From Pseudoalteromonas luteoviolacea S2607 (lineage in GTDB: Bacteria > Pseudomonadota > Gammaproteobacteria > Enterobacterales > Alteromonadaceae), in the NCBI RefSeq assembly GCF_001625575.1, contig NZ_AUXV01000073.1:124001-188000 (forward strand): a stretch of 64,000 nt of DNA, read 5' to 3'. Of this stretch, positions 8,704 through 17,832 are shown piece by piece (position 1 is the first letter of the stretch; every line of letters starts with the position of its first letter). The notes beneath the pieces are model-generated. The model saw nothing but the letters and a program-made list of their open reading frames with translations. It had not been told where the DNA came from and searched no databases. The translations under genes were made by a program, and so were the position numbers.

Positions 8704-8932
8704 CATATATCTCCTTTACGATTATCAGCCACATTGCTGAGACTAGAAATTATCATAATGAACATTTGATTAGAATTTTAATTCTTGATCTAGCTTAATG
8801 TTTGAATAATTAACCTTTATTCTTTGGGTCGAGTTTACTAATCCGGCGGTGAGGAAGTTTGTACTTATCTCAAACGTGTTTGGAGATAGAGGTACTGGTA
8901 TTTCTTAATGACAGCGGTAATGTGCGGTTGAT

Positions 8933-8968
8933 AGTAGATATGGACACTGTTTTGTGCCCATATCTACT
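8933..8968. terminator. long hairpin downstream of the fibrinogen-like gene
   Basis: An 11-bp perfect stem (AGTAGATATGG / CCATATCTACT) extended by CAC/GTG around a TGTTTT loop, 32 bases past the stop codon at 9000. There is no U-tract on the minus strand, so it may be an mRNA-stabilising hairpin rather than an intrinsic terminator. Confidence 0.5.
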
Positions 8969-8999
8969 TCTTCCGCTAGGAAGAGAAATCAATACTATC

Positions 9000-10022
9000 T
9001 TAGCGCATCCACAGTAGTGCCCACTGTGTACCGTTTGGCTCAACACGATTCACACATTGGCCTGAACCCTTACTACCAGTTGCGTAAGTGCCTCTCGCTA
9101 CCCAGCAATAATCGGCATGTACGTCATTTTGCCAACCAACTAGGGTATGCGTGTTTACCATTGAAGCGTATTTTGGTGACACACAGCCAGGGATAACTTC
9201 TGCGCCCGGTGCTAGGCTTTTTGTACAATCAGGCTTATCAGTACGCATGTGCATAAAGTCTACGCGCTCATTGTACCCCCAAGTGTAGCGCACAAGCTCT
9301 AGTTCAGAGGTTGTAAAATTAACGCCATAAACATTGTAGCCACCGCCACAATTCGCACTGGCGCAGCTTACTTGCTCTCTGACATCAGAAAATACACCCA
9401 AATCGCCCTTAAATAACCACAGTTTGGTTACGTTATTAGGGTCAGTCTCTGGAATGTCACCATATTGATTAATTGAACTTTTACCGCCTGGTTCGTTTTT
9501 AGGGTAGCTGCCCACTAAAGTCCAGCCGCCGCCATCGGTTGTCATATCACAATACATGCTGACAACTTCACCTGATGCATCATATAAATCGTAAACACCG
9601 TCACCTTGGCTCAGTCCTGATGCAAGGATGTCATTACAACTTGTTGCCACAGTTGGCTGGGCAGGACTTAAAGTCCAGTCACCTTGATTGCCGTTTGCAG
9701 CAAACCAAGTACCGCTATAAGTTCCTTGTACGTCTACGTTACCAACAAAATATTGGGTGTTTGAAGGTGTTTTATCAGACAGTTTAAAGTTTATAACATT
9801 GCCTTTTTGCGCAGTAGAGCCAGACATAAACTGATTGGCTGTATCTGCATAAAAGTGTTCTTTGTCGCCTGTAATTGAAATGTCCTGCGATGAGCCCGAT
9901 TCAACGACACCATTTAAGATCGCATCAGTTGTGAGTACGTAGTCACCCGCAATTGGCAACTCTTGAGCTGTTGCTATATTTGCTGCCAGTAGAGAGCTGA
10001 TGGTAAGCGCTAGTTTTTTCAT
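9000..10022 (-). CDS. secreted fibrinogen-like domain protein
   Basis: A 340-residue exported protein with a Sec signal peptide (MKKLALTISSLLAANIATA, cut before QELP). The N-terminal half is a beta-rich region without a known family. The C-terminal half starts at CNDILASGLSQGDGVYDLY and contains YCDMTTDGGGWTLVGS, the opening of a fibrinogen-related (FReD/intelectin-like) lectin fold; several later Cys could form disulfides. Such domains bind glycans or acetylated sugars in animals, and bacterial examples are uncommon and mostly marine. It is the last of three co-directional exported-protein genes and has a good ribosome binding site (AAGGGAAG). Binding specificity is unknown. Confidence 0.8.
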   Translation of the reverse strand: MKKLALTISSLLAANIATAQELPIAGDYVLTTDAILNGVVESGSSQDISITGDKEHFYADTANQFMSGSTAQKGNVINFKLSDKTPSNTQYFVGNVDVQGTYSGTWFAANGNQGDWTLSPAQPTVATSCNDILASGLSQGDGVYDLYDASGEVVSMYCDMTTDGGGWTLVGSYPKNEPGGKSSINQYGDIPETDPNNVTKLWLFKGDLGVFSDVREQVSCASANCGGGYNVYGVNFTTSELELVRYTWGYNERVDFMHMRTDKPDCTKSLAPGAEVIPGCVSPKYASMVNTHTLVGWQNDVHADYCWVARGTYATGSKGSGQCVNRVEPNGTQWALLWMR

Positions 10023-10318
10023 ATCTTCCCTTGAGTATCTACAATATATATTGGATATTTTATAAATCTCATAAAACTATAATGAAATTTAGGTTTTATT
10101 TCATTTTATAAATGAGATTATGGTTATTTTAATTAATATATTAATACCTTCAAGTTTATTTTAATTTTATTATTCCCTGGATTTTATTCTAATGATATTG
10201 GGTTGGTAATATTTAATTTTTTGTTTTAAATAGTAAAAGAAAAAAGCATATCTTAAAAAAGATATGCTTTGCGTTGGACTATCGTGAGTCTACACGAATC
10301 TTGTAGAGTTTTTGGCGA
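10023..10318. other. AT-rich intergenic with terminator
   Basis: Very AT-rich. It probably carries the promoter of the fibrinogen-like gene near 10030-10100, and holds the terminator of the lipoprotein gene at 10237-10270. No gene seen. Confidence 0.4.
10237..10270 (-). terminator. intrinsic terminator after the lipoprotein gene
   Basis: A 10-bp stem (AAAGCATATC / GATATGCTTT) with an 8-base loop; on the minus strand it is followed by a T-run. It separates the lipoprotein/LruC pair from the fibrinogen-like gene. Confidence 0.75.
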
Positions 10319-10831
10319 TTAATTAATTTTCCACTGCTGAGATTCTAAAGATTGGTCAAATTCCCAGGTGAACACCATTGGCTCAATGCTTGTGCTGTAA
10401 TACCAAATCTCGGCTTTCAATTTTTGTTCAGAATGTGGGAGCAGTATCTCAACCGTTAACCCAGTGCTGTCAATGGGTGCGCGTAAAAAGCAGTTTTCGT
10501 CATTTGTCAGCGTGGCTTCTTGTTGGCAGATGTTAATAAACGCTCTGCTGCTTACGACATCTGGGCCAACTGACACAGAAACAGGCACATCGGTACTGAA
10601 GTTAAAGGATTCATCAACAACGACTGCTTCCATTCCTTCTGCATCTGCTGGCTCTTCAGCTGGTTGCTCTTGCGCTGAGTCTGTTTGCGACTGTGTATCG
10701 CTCGTGCTCTGTGCTTGTACATTTTGACTTGTCGAGTTTGTAGAGTTGGTTGGTTGTTCGCCCGAGCCACCAGATCCGCCACCGCAAGCCGTTAATAGTA
10801 ATGTGATAAGGGTTATAGTTAATTTGTTCAT
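10319..10831 (-). CDS. small secreted lipoprotein
   Basis: This 170-residue protein has a classic lipoprotein signal: MNKLTITLITLLLTAC with Cys16 as the lipidated residue, then GGGSGGSG and a Ser/Thr/Gln/Glu-rich linker to about residue 75. The C-terminal 95 residues are a compact beta-rich region with two Cys and no recognised family. It starts 10 bases after the LruC-domain gene with a strong AGGAG site, so the two are co-transcribed and probably function together at the cell surface. Confidence 0.75.
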   Translation of the reverse strand: MNKLTITLITLLLTACGGGSGGSGEQPTNSTNSTSQNVQAQSTSDTQSQTDSAQEQPAEEPADAEGMEAVVVDESFNFSTDVPVSVSVGPDVVSSRAFINICQQEATLTNDENCFLRAPIDSTGLTVEILLPHSEQKLKAEIWYYSTSIEPMVFTWEFDQSLESQQWKIN

Positions 10832-10840
10832 GATAATCTC

Positions 10841-12907
10841 CTAGTTTTGTGATGCGTTGCTGATGGTGAATTGGTTATTTGGTACAGGATTCTCAAACCA
10901 AGTTGTATATTGCGCACCTGCTGATTGGGCGAAGTCTACAAATTGTGGGTAAGCGACTGACATATCAACTCGTTCGATTGGATGGTCCCATTCAGAGTTG
11001 ATGATCAGTGCCCACGGTAGGCCCGTTGAGGTTTGAAAATAACCATTGGTTGATGATCTGTCATCAGCTTGGTCTAGGTAACTATTGTCAAAGGCTTCTG
11101 TTGGTTCATGGTTTTTTAGGTGTACTTCCCAGCCTCGACCATTGTTCTGGTCGACGAAAGGCCCATGATAGTATCCGTCTACAGCAAAAATGAATGGGTC
11201 TACTTTGCTGGTGGTTGCAACATTTGCACTGTAGCTTGTTGATAACGGTATGGTGATGTTAAACGGAATAGGCGCTCTTTGAATATCACTGCACCCAGTT
11301 TCAGTTCTAAAGAATTTACAGCCTGGCTGAACTGGGACCATTTCTCTAGTGTCTGCAAATATAACCGCAATGGCTTCATCACGACCAGCTTCAAGTGGGC
11401 TGTCTGGTTGAGTGGTACCGTCTATCGTGAGTTCGATGCTAGCTTCATCAACATGCTGACGCGCTATGTCTTTTAGGCGGATAGCAAACGCATTATGATA
11501 GCCAGCTCCGACAGCCGTTAATGCACCTTCAACTTTGTAACGAATGACTTGATTACCAATTTGGCTGGTAACAACGCGGTATCTCACAACAACATCATTG
11601 AAATCGTAGTCACCTTTTTGAGGCCATAAGTCCTCAAAAGCAGCTGTTTTCCATGAGGTTGCGTTTTGGATTACGCTACTTGCAACGACAGACACATTTA
11701 AATCTTCAACTTCTCCGTTGTCTATACCGCCTTGTGGTGCAATATCGCTGTTGTTTGAAACTCTGAACCTTGCCCATGTGCTGCCTTCAACCGCGTCAAC
11801 TGGCACTGGTACAAGCACACGGTTTTCTCCAGCACTGCCTTGGTATTGGCTGATCACTCGTTCAGAATCTTGAAATTCACCGTCTCTGTTCCAGTCAACC
11901 CAAGCATTAACAAAGCCGGTTTTTGAAAGGGTGAATGACACTAGGCTGTCATATCCCGTCTCTAGGTTGGTTAAAAAACTAACGCCGTTGTCATCATCTG
12001 TGGCTTTCGGAAAATACTCTGCACTGACACTTTCACCAAAAAATAAATCTCCAACGTTATGACGCGCACCATTGGCATCTAATGAGGTGCCGTAACTATC
12101 TGGTGCATCACCATAATCTATAGTTGGATCTTCACTGTCATCAATAATCGGAGCGGTAGCACAGCGTGCGCCATCGTTAGTACTTGAAATTGGTCCGTAG
12201 GCAAACAGTTGTGTATTAGCTGGGTTATCAATGTCAATTTTGTAGACATGGCCGTCTTGGTTTCTACTGATGTAAAAGTTGTTTTCTACATCAAAGTACA
12301 CCGCACCAAAAGTGCCTGATTGGCCAACGTTTCCGAGGTTAGAACTTGTACCATTTGATACATCAATTCTATGTAAGTTACCGTTACTATCAACGCTGTA
12401 CGCAAGGCTAGTGTTCTCGTCTGGTGCAAATGCCATATCAAAAATGTTCAGGTTCAATGAACTGCCATCAATGATACGTGTGGCTTGCAAATAGTCGCTG
12501 CTGTTTTCGTCCAGCGATACTCTATATAACCCTAAACTGCTGCCTTTTTTGTATACATAAAAAGCATTTTCGTGTATCGCGACATCACCGACATAGAAGT
12601 TAGTATCAGGAAAGCCTGACGTCATAATCGGCTCTAAGACGTAGTCTTTACCGACACGACCAATGTCCTTGTTGCTGTAATCCCAACCGTAAATGTAGCG
12701 GTCATGTACACTAAACCCAATACCATTTAATTTGTTTCCAGTGCCCACGTTTTCGGCAAAGGTTGTATACGCACCAGACACCAAGTTTACGCCATACATG
12801 GTAGCTGTATTACCTTGGACTAAAAAGGCTTTTGAAGGGCAAGTATCGAATGGGGCGGCGGATACGCCTGCTGACAGGACGCAGGCTCCAAGTAAATATT
12901 TTTTCAT
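10841..12907 (-). CDS. LruC-domain secreted protein
   Basis: A 688-residue exported protein. After the signal peptide (MKKYLLGACVLSAGVSA) comes a beta-propeller-like region of about 250 residues (DUF6923-like). Next is DYGDAPDSYGT with a GEVED-type segment (FVNAWVDWNRDGEF), and then an LruC domain opening with FEDLWPQKGDYDFNDVVVRYR. LruC-domain proteins are typical of marine gammaproteobacteria and Leptospira and are mostly surface proteins of unknown role. The ATG at 12907 is preceded by GGAGAGTCAC; the frame continues upstream without a signal peptide or ribosome binding site, so the longer form is rejected. It is the first gene of a pair with the lipoprotein at 10319. Confidence 0.8.
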   Translation of the reverse strand: MKKYLLGACVLSAGVSAAPFDTCPSKAFLVQGNTATMYGVNLVSGAYTTFAENVGTGNKLNGIGFSVHDRYIYGWDYSNKDIGRVGKDYVLEPIMTSGFPDTNFYVGDVAIHENAFYVYKKGSSLGLYRVSLDENSSDYLQATRIIDGSSLNLNIFDMAFAPDENTSLAYSVDSNGNLHRIDVSNGTSSNLGNVGQSGTFGAVYFDVENNFYISRNQDGHVYKIDIDNPANTQLFAYGPISSTNDGARCATAPIIDDSEDPTIDYGDAPDSYGTSLDANGARHNVGDLFFGESVSAEYFPKATDDDNGVSFLTNLETGYDSLVSFTLSKTGFVNAWVDWNRDGEFQDSERVISQYQGSAGENRVLVPVPVDAVEGSTWARFRVSNNSDIAPQGGIDNGEVEDLNVSVVASSVIQNATSWKTAAFEDLWPQKGDYDFNDVVVRYRVVTSQIGNQVIRYKVEGALTAVGAGYHNAFAIRLKDIARQHVDEASIELTIDGTTQPDSPLEAGRDEAIAVIFADTREMVPVQPGCKFFRTETGCSDIQRAPIPFNITIPLSTSYSANVATTSKVDPFIFAVDGYYHGPFVDQNNGRGWEVHLKNHEPTEAFDNSYLDQADDRSSTNGYFQTSTGLPWALIINSEWDHPIERVDMSVAYPQFVDFAQSAGAQYTTWFENPVPNNQFTISNASQN

Positions 12908-13260
12908 GTGACTCTCCAACGTTTTATTTTGCTGTCTTGGACGTTGCAAGTGGAGGGCCAATTTTAATCTATTGAAAATAAACAAGTTTTAATTTTAAGG
13001 TCTATTGGCACTGCATATTGCAATGCAGTTTCAAAATAAAAAATGCAATTTACAAAGCGAAGATCAAGACACGAATGGTTCACTCTTTATCTTTGAAGTA
13101 TCCAACAATAGGTTACATAGTGCATGTAACAATAAATTGGGTATGAGTAAGCAAGTAACTTGGGTTATTTGACAATTAATACCTTTAGGCTTGATAAATT
13201 TTTTTAATTGCCCCAGAGTTTGATAACTTTTATTTATCAGCTTAATAAGAAAAAGCCATG
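12908..13260. promoter_or_regulatory. intergenic upstream of the LruC operon
   Basis: This AT-rich gap holds the promoter region of the LruC operon and the 3' end of the LysR gene. An imperfect palindrome at 13010-13029 (ACTGCAT / ATGCAGT arms, 6-base centre) lies about 105 bases ahead of the LruC start and could be an operator. No gene seen. Confidence 0.4.
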
Positions 13261-14103
13261 TTAGCTTCGCGTATATGGGAAGAGCATTAGCGAGTCTTGA
13301 ATGAGTTGGGCCTTGTGGCTTTTTGCTAAGTACATAGCGAAAATCTCTCGAGTATAAACAGGCGCATTCTCCACGAGAAATAATTTATTTTTTCGAAGAT
13401 GCTCAAAACACATTTGTTTGGGTAAGTATGCGGTACCACTGGCTTCTAAAATAAAGTTCAGGGCAATCCTTGGTTGGCTCATACGATGCCTCACGGTGCT
13501 CGACTCACTGAAATCTCTATCGAATTGACTATTGACTGCCTCACCATAGTCCACTTGTATCATGTTATTAAGGTTACTCACGCAAGCATTAGGGTCCGTC
13601 GATACAAGCTGAAGGGGAACATTTCCTACTTTTTCGGTGACAATATCTTCGACATAGGGTGGCTCAAAAATGAAGGCGATATCAATGAGACGGTTTAACA
13701 GCTGTTTACGTAATTCAATGGGGGAATGATTGTGAATATGCAGCTGTACATCGTCTAGGTTCCGGTCTATTTTTTGCAGCCAATCTTGTAACACAATGTC
13801 CCAAATAGACATCATCGAGCCGACGAATAGTTGACTATTGTGTGCGTCCGACACGCCAACGTCTTGCTTAAGCTTTTGCCACATGATCATCATTTCATTG
13901 GCATGTTTGACTAGCCTGTGGCCCTCGGGTGTAAGCTTGAGGCGCTTTTGAGTCCGATCAAAGAGTAATACCCCTAACTCTTCTTCAAGCAATTTAATGC
14001 GACTACTCACAGCTGCTTGGGTAATAAATAAGTTTTCAGCTGAAGCCCGAAAGTGCAGTGTCTGGCTCACTTCTAAAAAGGTAGTTAACAATTCTATTTT
14101 CAT
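13261..14103 (-). CDS. LysR-family transcriptional regulator
   Basis: A 280-residue LTTR. The N-terminal winged helix-turn-helix is clear (FLEVSQTLHFRASAENLFITQAAVSSRIKLLEEELGVLLFDRTQKRLKLTPEG, read in segments over residues 9-62), followed by the linker helix and a periplasmic-binding-like effector domain. It is divergent from the rimK operon with 142 bases between them, the usual geometry for a LysR protein that controls its neighbour. The effector is unknown. Confidence 0.88.
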   Translation of the reverse strand: MKIELLTTFLEVSQTLHFRASAENLFITQAAVSSRIKLLEEELGVLLFDRTQKRLKLTPEGHRLVKHANEMMIMWQKLKQDVGVSDAHNSQLFVGSMMSIWDIVLQDWLQKIDRNLDDVQLHIHNHSPIELRKQLLNRLIDIAFIFEPPYVEDIVTEKVGNVPLQLVSTDPNACVSNLNNMIQVDYGEAVNSQFDRDFSESSTVRHRMSQPRIALNFILEASGTAYLPKQMCFEHLRKNKLFLVENAPVYTREIFAMYLAKSHKAQLIQDSLMLFPYTRS

Positions 14104-14245
14104 AGTTGTCGTGCGCTTTTTCCTTGTATGTCACCTTTAGTTTAATAAAAAAAATCTATCAAACAACCAATTTTATTTCGTTTTTATTTTCAACTATCGA
14201 GCAGTACATTGGCCGCAACAACAAAACTGGTTAGTAGACAAGATT

Positions 14246-15151
14246 ATGAAAATCGCCATTTTATCAAGAAATGAAAACTTATATTCAACACAACGTTTGA
14301 AAGAGGCGTGTATTGCTCGAGGTCACGAGGTGGATGTAATTGATACGCTGCATTGCTACATGGACATTACCAGTAGTCGTCCTGCGGTGAGATATCACGG
14401 TGAGGAGTTACCAAAATACGACGCTATCATCCCTAGAATTGGCGCTTCAATTACATATTACGGTACAGCAGTCGCGCGCCAGTTTGAAATGATGGGGACT
14501 TTTAACGTAAACGAATCGGTTGCCATTAGTCGCTCGAGGGATAAGCTGCGCTCGTTACAGTTATTGTCTCGAAAAGGCGTGGGCTTACCGCGTACGGGGT
14601 TTGCAAGCAAACCAGACAAGATTAAAGACCTTATTAAAAATGTTGGTGGGGCACCATTGGTGATCAAACTGCTAGAGGGAACGCAAGGTATTGGCGTGGT
14701 ATTAGCGGATACGGCAAAAGCTGCCGAGAGCATAATTGAAGCATTTATGGGCCTCAAGGCAAACATTCTAGTGCAGGAGTTTGTGAAGGAAGCCGGTGGC
14801 GCGGATATTCGTTGTTTGGTTGTTGGTAGTCGCGTTGTCGCAGCTATGAAGCGCCAAGGGGCAGAAGGCGAATTTCGTTCAAATTTGCATCGCGGTGGGA
14901 CCGCAGAGATTGTGAAACTAAGTAAAGAAGAGCGAGAGACGGCGGTTAATGCGGCAAAGGTCATGGGATTAAATTTTTGTGGGGTTGATTTACTACGCTC
15001 CAACAATGGCCCGATGGTGATGGAAGTTAACTCTTCGCCAGGCCTTGAAGGCATTGAATCGGCAACGGGGTTAGATGTAGCTGGAAAACTGGTTGAGTTT
15101 ATTGAGAAAAATGCGAAGCCAAATGCAAACAGAACACGTGGCAAAGGCTGA
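14246..15151 (+). CDS. rimK: RimK, ribosomal protein S6 glutamate ligase
   Basis: A 301-residue ATP-grasp ligase that in E. coli adds Glu residues to the C-terminus of ribosomal protein S6. It matches RimK along its whole length: MKIAILSRNENLYSTQRL at the start, DAIIPRIGASITYYGTAVARQFE, the ATP-grasp lysine in VIKLLEGTQGIGV, ADIRCLVVG, the FRSNLHRGG loop, and the metal-binding MEVNSSPGLEGIE near the C-terminus. It is the first gene of a five-gene operon whose next two members match the RimK-associated partners described in Pseudomonas. Its promoter region is shared with the LysR gene. Confidence 0.93.
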   Translation: MKIAILSRNENLYSTQRLKEACIARGHEVDVIDTLHCYMDITSSRPAVRYHGEELPKYDAIIPRIGASITYYGTAVARQFEMMGTFNVNESVAISRSRDKLRSLQLLSRKGVGLPRTGFASKPDKIKDLIKNVGGAPLVIKLLEGTQGIGVVLADTAKAAESIIEAFMGLKANILVQEFVKEAGGADIRCLVVGSRVVAAMKRQGAEGEFRSNLHRGGTAEIVKLSKEERETAVNAAKVMGLNFCGVDLLRSNNGPMVMEVNSSPGLEGIESATGLDVAGKLVEFIEKNAKPNANRTRGKG

Positions 15152-15185
15152 GGTGCCTGCTTACTTGAAGCATTGAGAGGTGGAA

Positions 15186-16220
15186 ATGACCTTACTAAAA
15201 ATTGGCGAACATGAAATCGCAATGGGCACAAAATGCAAAATCGATTTGCCCGTAGCTAAGCTCTACACCGATGCGGCAGTAAAGCTGCCCGTATACATTA
15301 TTAGGGCTAAAAAGCCTGGGCCCACGTTATTTGTGAGTGCAGCAATCCATGGCGATGAGTTGAATGGCATTGAGATTATTCGCCGTCTTATCAACATGAA
15401 AAAGTTTAGATTGTCTTCGGGGACGTTAATTTCGGTGCCTATGGTAAATGTATATGGGGTGGTAAACCAATCACGTTACATGCCAGACAGACGGGATCTC
15501 AATCGCAGCTTTCCCGGTTCAGCCAAAGGATCTTTGGCTGCCCGTGTCGCAAATATTTTTTTAAAGGAAATTGTTGCTCACTGCGACTACGGTATTGATT
15601 TACATACCGGAGCTGTACACCGTTCAAACTTGCCGCAAATTAGAGCGAACTTAATGGACGAGGAGACATTACAGCTTGCTAAAGAGTTTGGCGTGCCGGT
15701 GATATTGAATTCAGAGATTTTGGAAGGATCGCTACGAGAGGCCGCTGCGCAAAGTGGCACCAAGGTTTTGCTGTATGAAGCAGGAGAAGCATTGCGCTTC
15801 GATGAGTTCTCAATACGAGCAGGAATTAAAGGCATTGTAAATATACTCAGGCATTTAAAAATGATGCCAAAATCCAGAGCTCGGAAGAGGCAACAGTGTC
15901 ATTTTGTCGCCAAGAATAGCGGTTGGTTGAGAGCCAGCGCAAGTGGTATCGCTTGCCATTACTTTGCTTTGGGCGACACAGTAAAAGCCGGGGATGTGCT
16001 AGCCGATATTGGAGGGCCATATGGCGAACAGCTGGGGCAGGTCATTGCTATACGTGGCGGGGTCATTATTGGTAAACAAAACATCCCGCTTGTCCAAGAG
16101 GGGGAGGCTATGTATCACATTGCGTTTTTTGATGAAGAAGACACTCAAATTACTGAACATATTGAGCAAATTGAAGCTGAGTTGGTTGAAAATACGGTAA
16201 GAAGTGAAGAGTTGTTATGA
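15186..16220 (+). CDS. succinylglutamate desuccinylase/aspartoacylase family protein
   Basis: This 344-residue zinc hydrolase fold belongs to the M14-like AstE/AspA family. Zinc ligands are visible as AIHGDELNG (H and E) and DLHTGA (H), with the DLNRSFPG substrate loop between them and the likely catalytic Glu in LYEAGE. The C-terminal 90 residues form the barrel-sandwich-like domain seen in long family members. The ATG at 15186 follows AGAGG; a GTG two codons earlier is possible. It sits directly after rimK and overlaps the retropepsin-like gene by 4 bases. Removal or editing of glutamates added by RimK is an attractive but unproven role. Confidence 0.82.
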   Translation: MTLLKIGEHEIAMGTKCKIDLPVAKLYTDAAVKLPVYIIRAKKPGPTLFVSAAIHGDELNGIEIIRRLINMKKFRLSSGTLISVPMVNVYGVVNQSRYMPDRRDLNRSFPGSAKGSLAARVANIFLKEIVAHCDYGIDLHTGAVHRSNLPQIRANLMDEETLQLAKEFGVPVILNSEILEGSLREAAAQSGTKVLLYEAGEALRFDEFSIRAGIKGIVNILRHLKMMPKSRARKRQQCHFVAKNSGWLRASASGIACHYFALGDTVKAGDVLADIGGPYGEQLGQVIAIRGGVIIGKQNIPLVQEGEAMYHIAFFDEEDTQITEHIEQIEAELVENTVRSEELL

Positions 16221-16654
16221 AAGACAGAATGATAATTGGACACATTGAAACGATAAACCTGCCTGAGTTAGGTATTGAGCAATTACCCGCTCGTGTTGAC
16301 ACGGGTGCTCAGACGTCGTCTTTGCACGTTGATAACATTAAACAAATCAACCACAAAGGCAAGCCTGCTGTGGAGTTTGATATTCACCCAGAAATACATA
16401 ATGTGGCAAAAGTAATTCGATGTTGTGCGCCAGTTTACGATATTAGAAAAGTGAAATCGTCAAATGGCATGAGTGAACAGCGGTTTGTAATAAAAACCAA
16501 AGCCCAACTGGGGCGCTACATTTGGCAAATTGAAATAACACTAACTGATAGATCCGACATGACTTACTTAATGTTGTTGGGTAGGCAAGCCATTGCAGAC
16601 AACTTTTACGTGGATGCTTCACAGACGTTTATTTCTTCGATGAAGGCGGAATAG
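16217..16654 (+). CDS. RimB-like retropepsin-fold protease (PF05618)
   Basis: A 145-residue protein of the family first called ATP-dependent zinc protease and now regarded as retropepsin-like. The active-site-like motif PARVDTGAQTSSLH lies at residues 24-37, and LLGRQAI lies close to the C-terminus. ATGA overlap with the upstream gene shows translational coupling. In Pseudomonas fluorescens a small protease (RimB) is encoded with RimK and modulates it; the position here supports the same role. Confidence 0.8.
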   Translation: MKDRMIIGHIETINLPELGIEQLPARVDTGAQTSSLHVDNIKQINHKGKPAVEFDIHPEIHNVAKVIRCCAPVYDIRKVKSSNGMSEQRFVIKTKAQLGRYIWQIEITLTDRSDMTYLMLLGRQAIADNFYVDASQTFISSMKAE

Positions 16655-16657
16655 CTC

Positions 16658-17155
16658 ATGACCAAAGAAACTAAAGACTTTAACCCAATCCCACTATGTG
16701 ACAATTTAGACTCGCTCAATGATGCTGAAAAGAGTGTAATCGAAAGCATTCAAAACCAAGAGGTCATTGTTGCTAATATTAACCATAGCTTCCATGATGA
16801 GTTGACCTTTGGCCAGAAAATGGCAGATAAGGTCGCGGAATTTGGTGGTTCTTGGCGGTTTATTATTGCTTTTGCTACGGTGATGATTAGTTGGGTGCTG
16901 TTTAACACAATTTGGCTGGCAAACGGCAATGTTTTTGACCCTTACCCATTTATTTTATTGAATTTGGTTTTGTCCACCTTAGCTGCAATTCAAGCACCTA
17001 TTATTATGATGTCGCAAAACCGTCAAACAGCAAAAGATAGGTTGGCTTTTAGTAAAAGCTATGAAGTGAACTTAAAATCTGAGTTAGAGATTATGAGATT
17101 GCACTTAAAAGTGGATGAAATCTTAAAGAACGTAGATAAACAGGAGAAAACGTGA
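16658..17155 (+). CDS. DUF1003 membrane protein
   Basis: A 165-residue protein with two closely spaced transmembrane helices (around residues 68-88 and 98-118) inside the DUF1003 signature: VAEFGGSWRFIIAFATVMISWVLFN, FDPYPFILLN and APIIMMSQNRQ, followed by a charged helical tail. Both ends are predicted cytoplasmic. It starts 3 bases after the previous stop codon and overlaps the MscS-like gene. The function of DUF1003 proteins is not established; genetic linkage to an ion channel suggests a membrane or transport role. Confidence 0.85.
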   Translation: MTKETKDFNPIPLCDNLDSLNDAEKSVIESIQNQEVIVANINHSFHDELTFGQKMADKVAEFGGSWRFIIAFATVMISWVLFNTIWLANGNVFDPYPFILLNLVLSTLAAIQAPIIMMSQNRQTAKDRLAFSKSYEVNLKSELEIMRLHLKVDEILKNVDKQEKT

Positions 17156-17745
17156 CTTCAACGATGGTATTTGACCAGCTTATAAATTGGATACAGCAAG
17201 AAGCTGTTGCGATTGCTTGGACTTGCTTTGTTTTTGCTTGCTACGGGGGGCTAACGCGTCGACTTTTCCCTAAAATTGACCAGAGTGTGGATGATGGTGG
17301 ATTTAAAAATGACTCACTAAAAAAAGCCTATCTTACGGTTAGGTGGCTAAGCGGTATTGTGTTTACCGCGGTTTTATTAGTGGTTTGGGGCGTAGATATT
17401 AGTGGTATGTTGTTAATGTCGACCTCTATTTTAGCGGTGACGGGGGTGGCACTTTTTGCCAATTGGTCCGTATTGAGCAATATCACAGCTTACTTTGTAC
17501 TGCTCTTTCACAGTGCATATCGTAGAGGTAATTTTGTCAGAATATTGGATGGCGATAACTATATTGAAGGATATATTTCAGACATCGGTGTATTTAATAC
17601 CCAATTTATTACCGAAGATAGAGATATTATAATTTACCCAAATAATTTATTGCTTGGCAGGCCGACTCAGATAAACCCAAGAAACCGTTTCCATTCGGTT
17701 GGAAAAATACCGAAACCAGATGAAAAAAAGGATGATTTGAAGTAG
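17152..17745 (+). CDS. small MscS-family mechanosensitive channel
   Basis: This 197-residue protein contains the core of MscS channels. It has two to three transmembrane helices, the pore-lining helix ending in GVALFANWSVLSNITAYFVLLF, and the start of the beta domain (RRGNFVRILDGDNYIEGYISDIGVFNT, IIIYPNNLLL). The C-terminal alpha/beta domain is absent, so it is shorter than E. coli MscS. The GTG at 17152 lies 5 bases after CAGGAG and overlaps the upstream stop (GTGA). It is the last gene of the rimK operon. Confidence 0.85.
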   Translation: MTSTMVFDQLINWIQQEAVAIAWTCFVFACYGGLTRRLFPKIDQSVDDGGFKNDSLKKAYLTVRWLSGIVFTAVLLVVWGVDISGMLLMSTSILAVTGVALFANWSVLSNITAYFVLLFHSAYRRGNFVRILDGDNYIEGYISDIGVFNTQFITEDRDIIIYPNNLLLGRPTQINPRNRFHSVGKIPKPDEKKDDLK

Positions 17746-17769
17746 AGAAAATATAGGCTTTAAGCTTAA

Positions 17770-17800
17770 AAGCATGGCCCTAAGTACTAGGGCCATGCTT
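17770..17800. terminator. bidirectional hairpin between convergent genes
   Basis: A 13-bp perfect stem (AAGCATGGCCCTA / TAGGGCCATGCTT) with a 5-base loop sits between the rimK operon and the S1 protease gene. There is no clear U-tract on either side. Confidence 0.7.
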
Positions 17801-17832
17801 GACTATTTAAATAGTAGAACAGTTAACGCTAC

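Noticed and set aside
14458..15231. 257-codon frame antisense to rimK
   Set aside because: Lies entirely opposite the conserved rimK gene and shows shadow composition with no domain.
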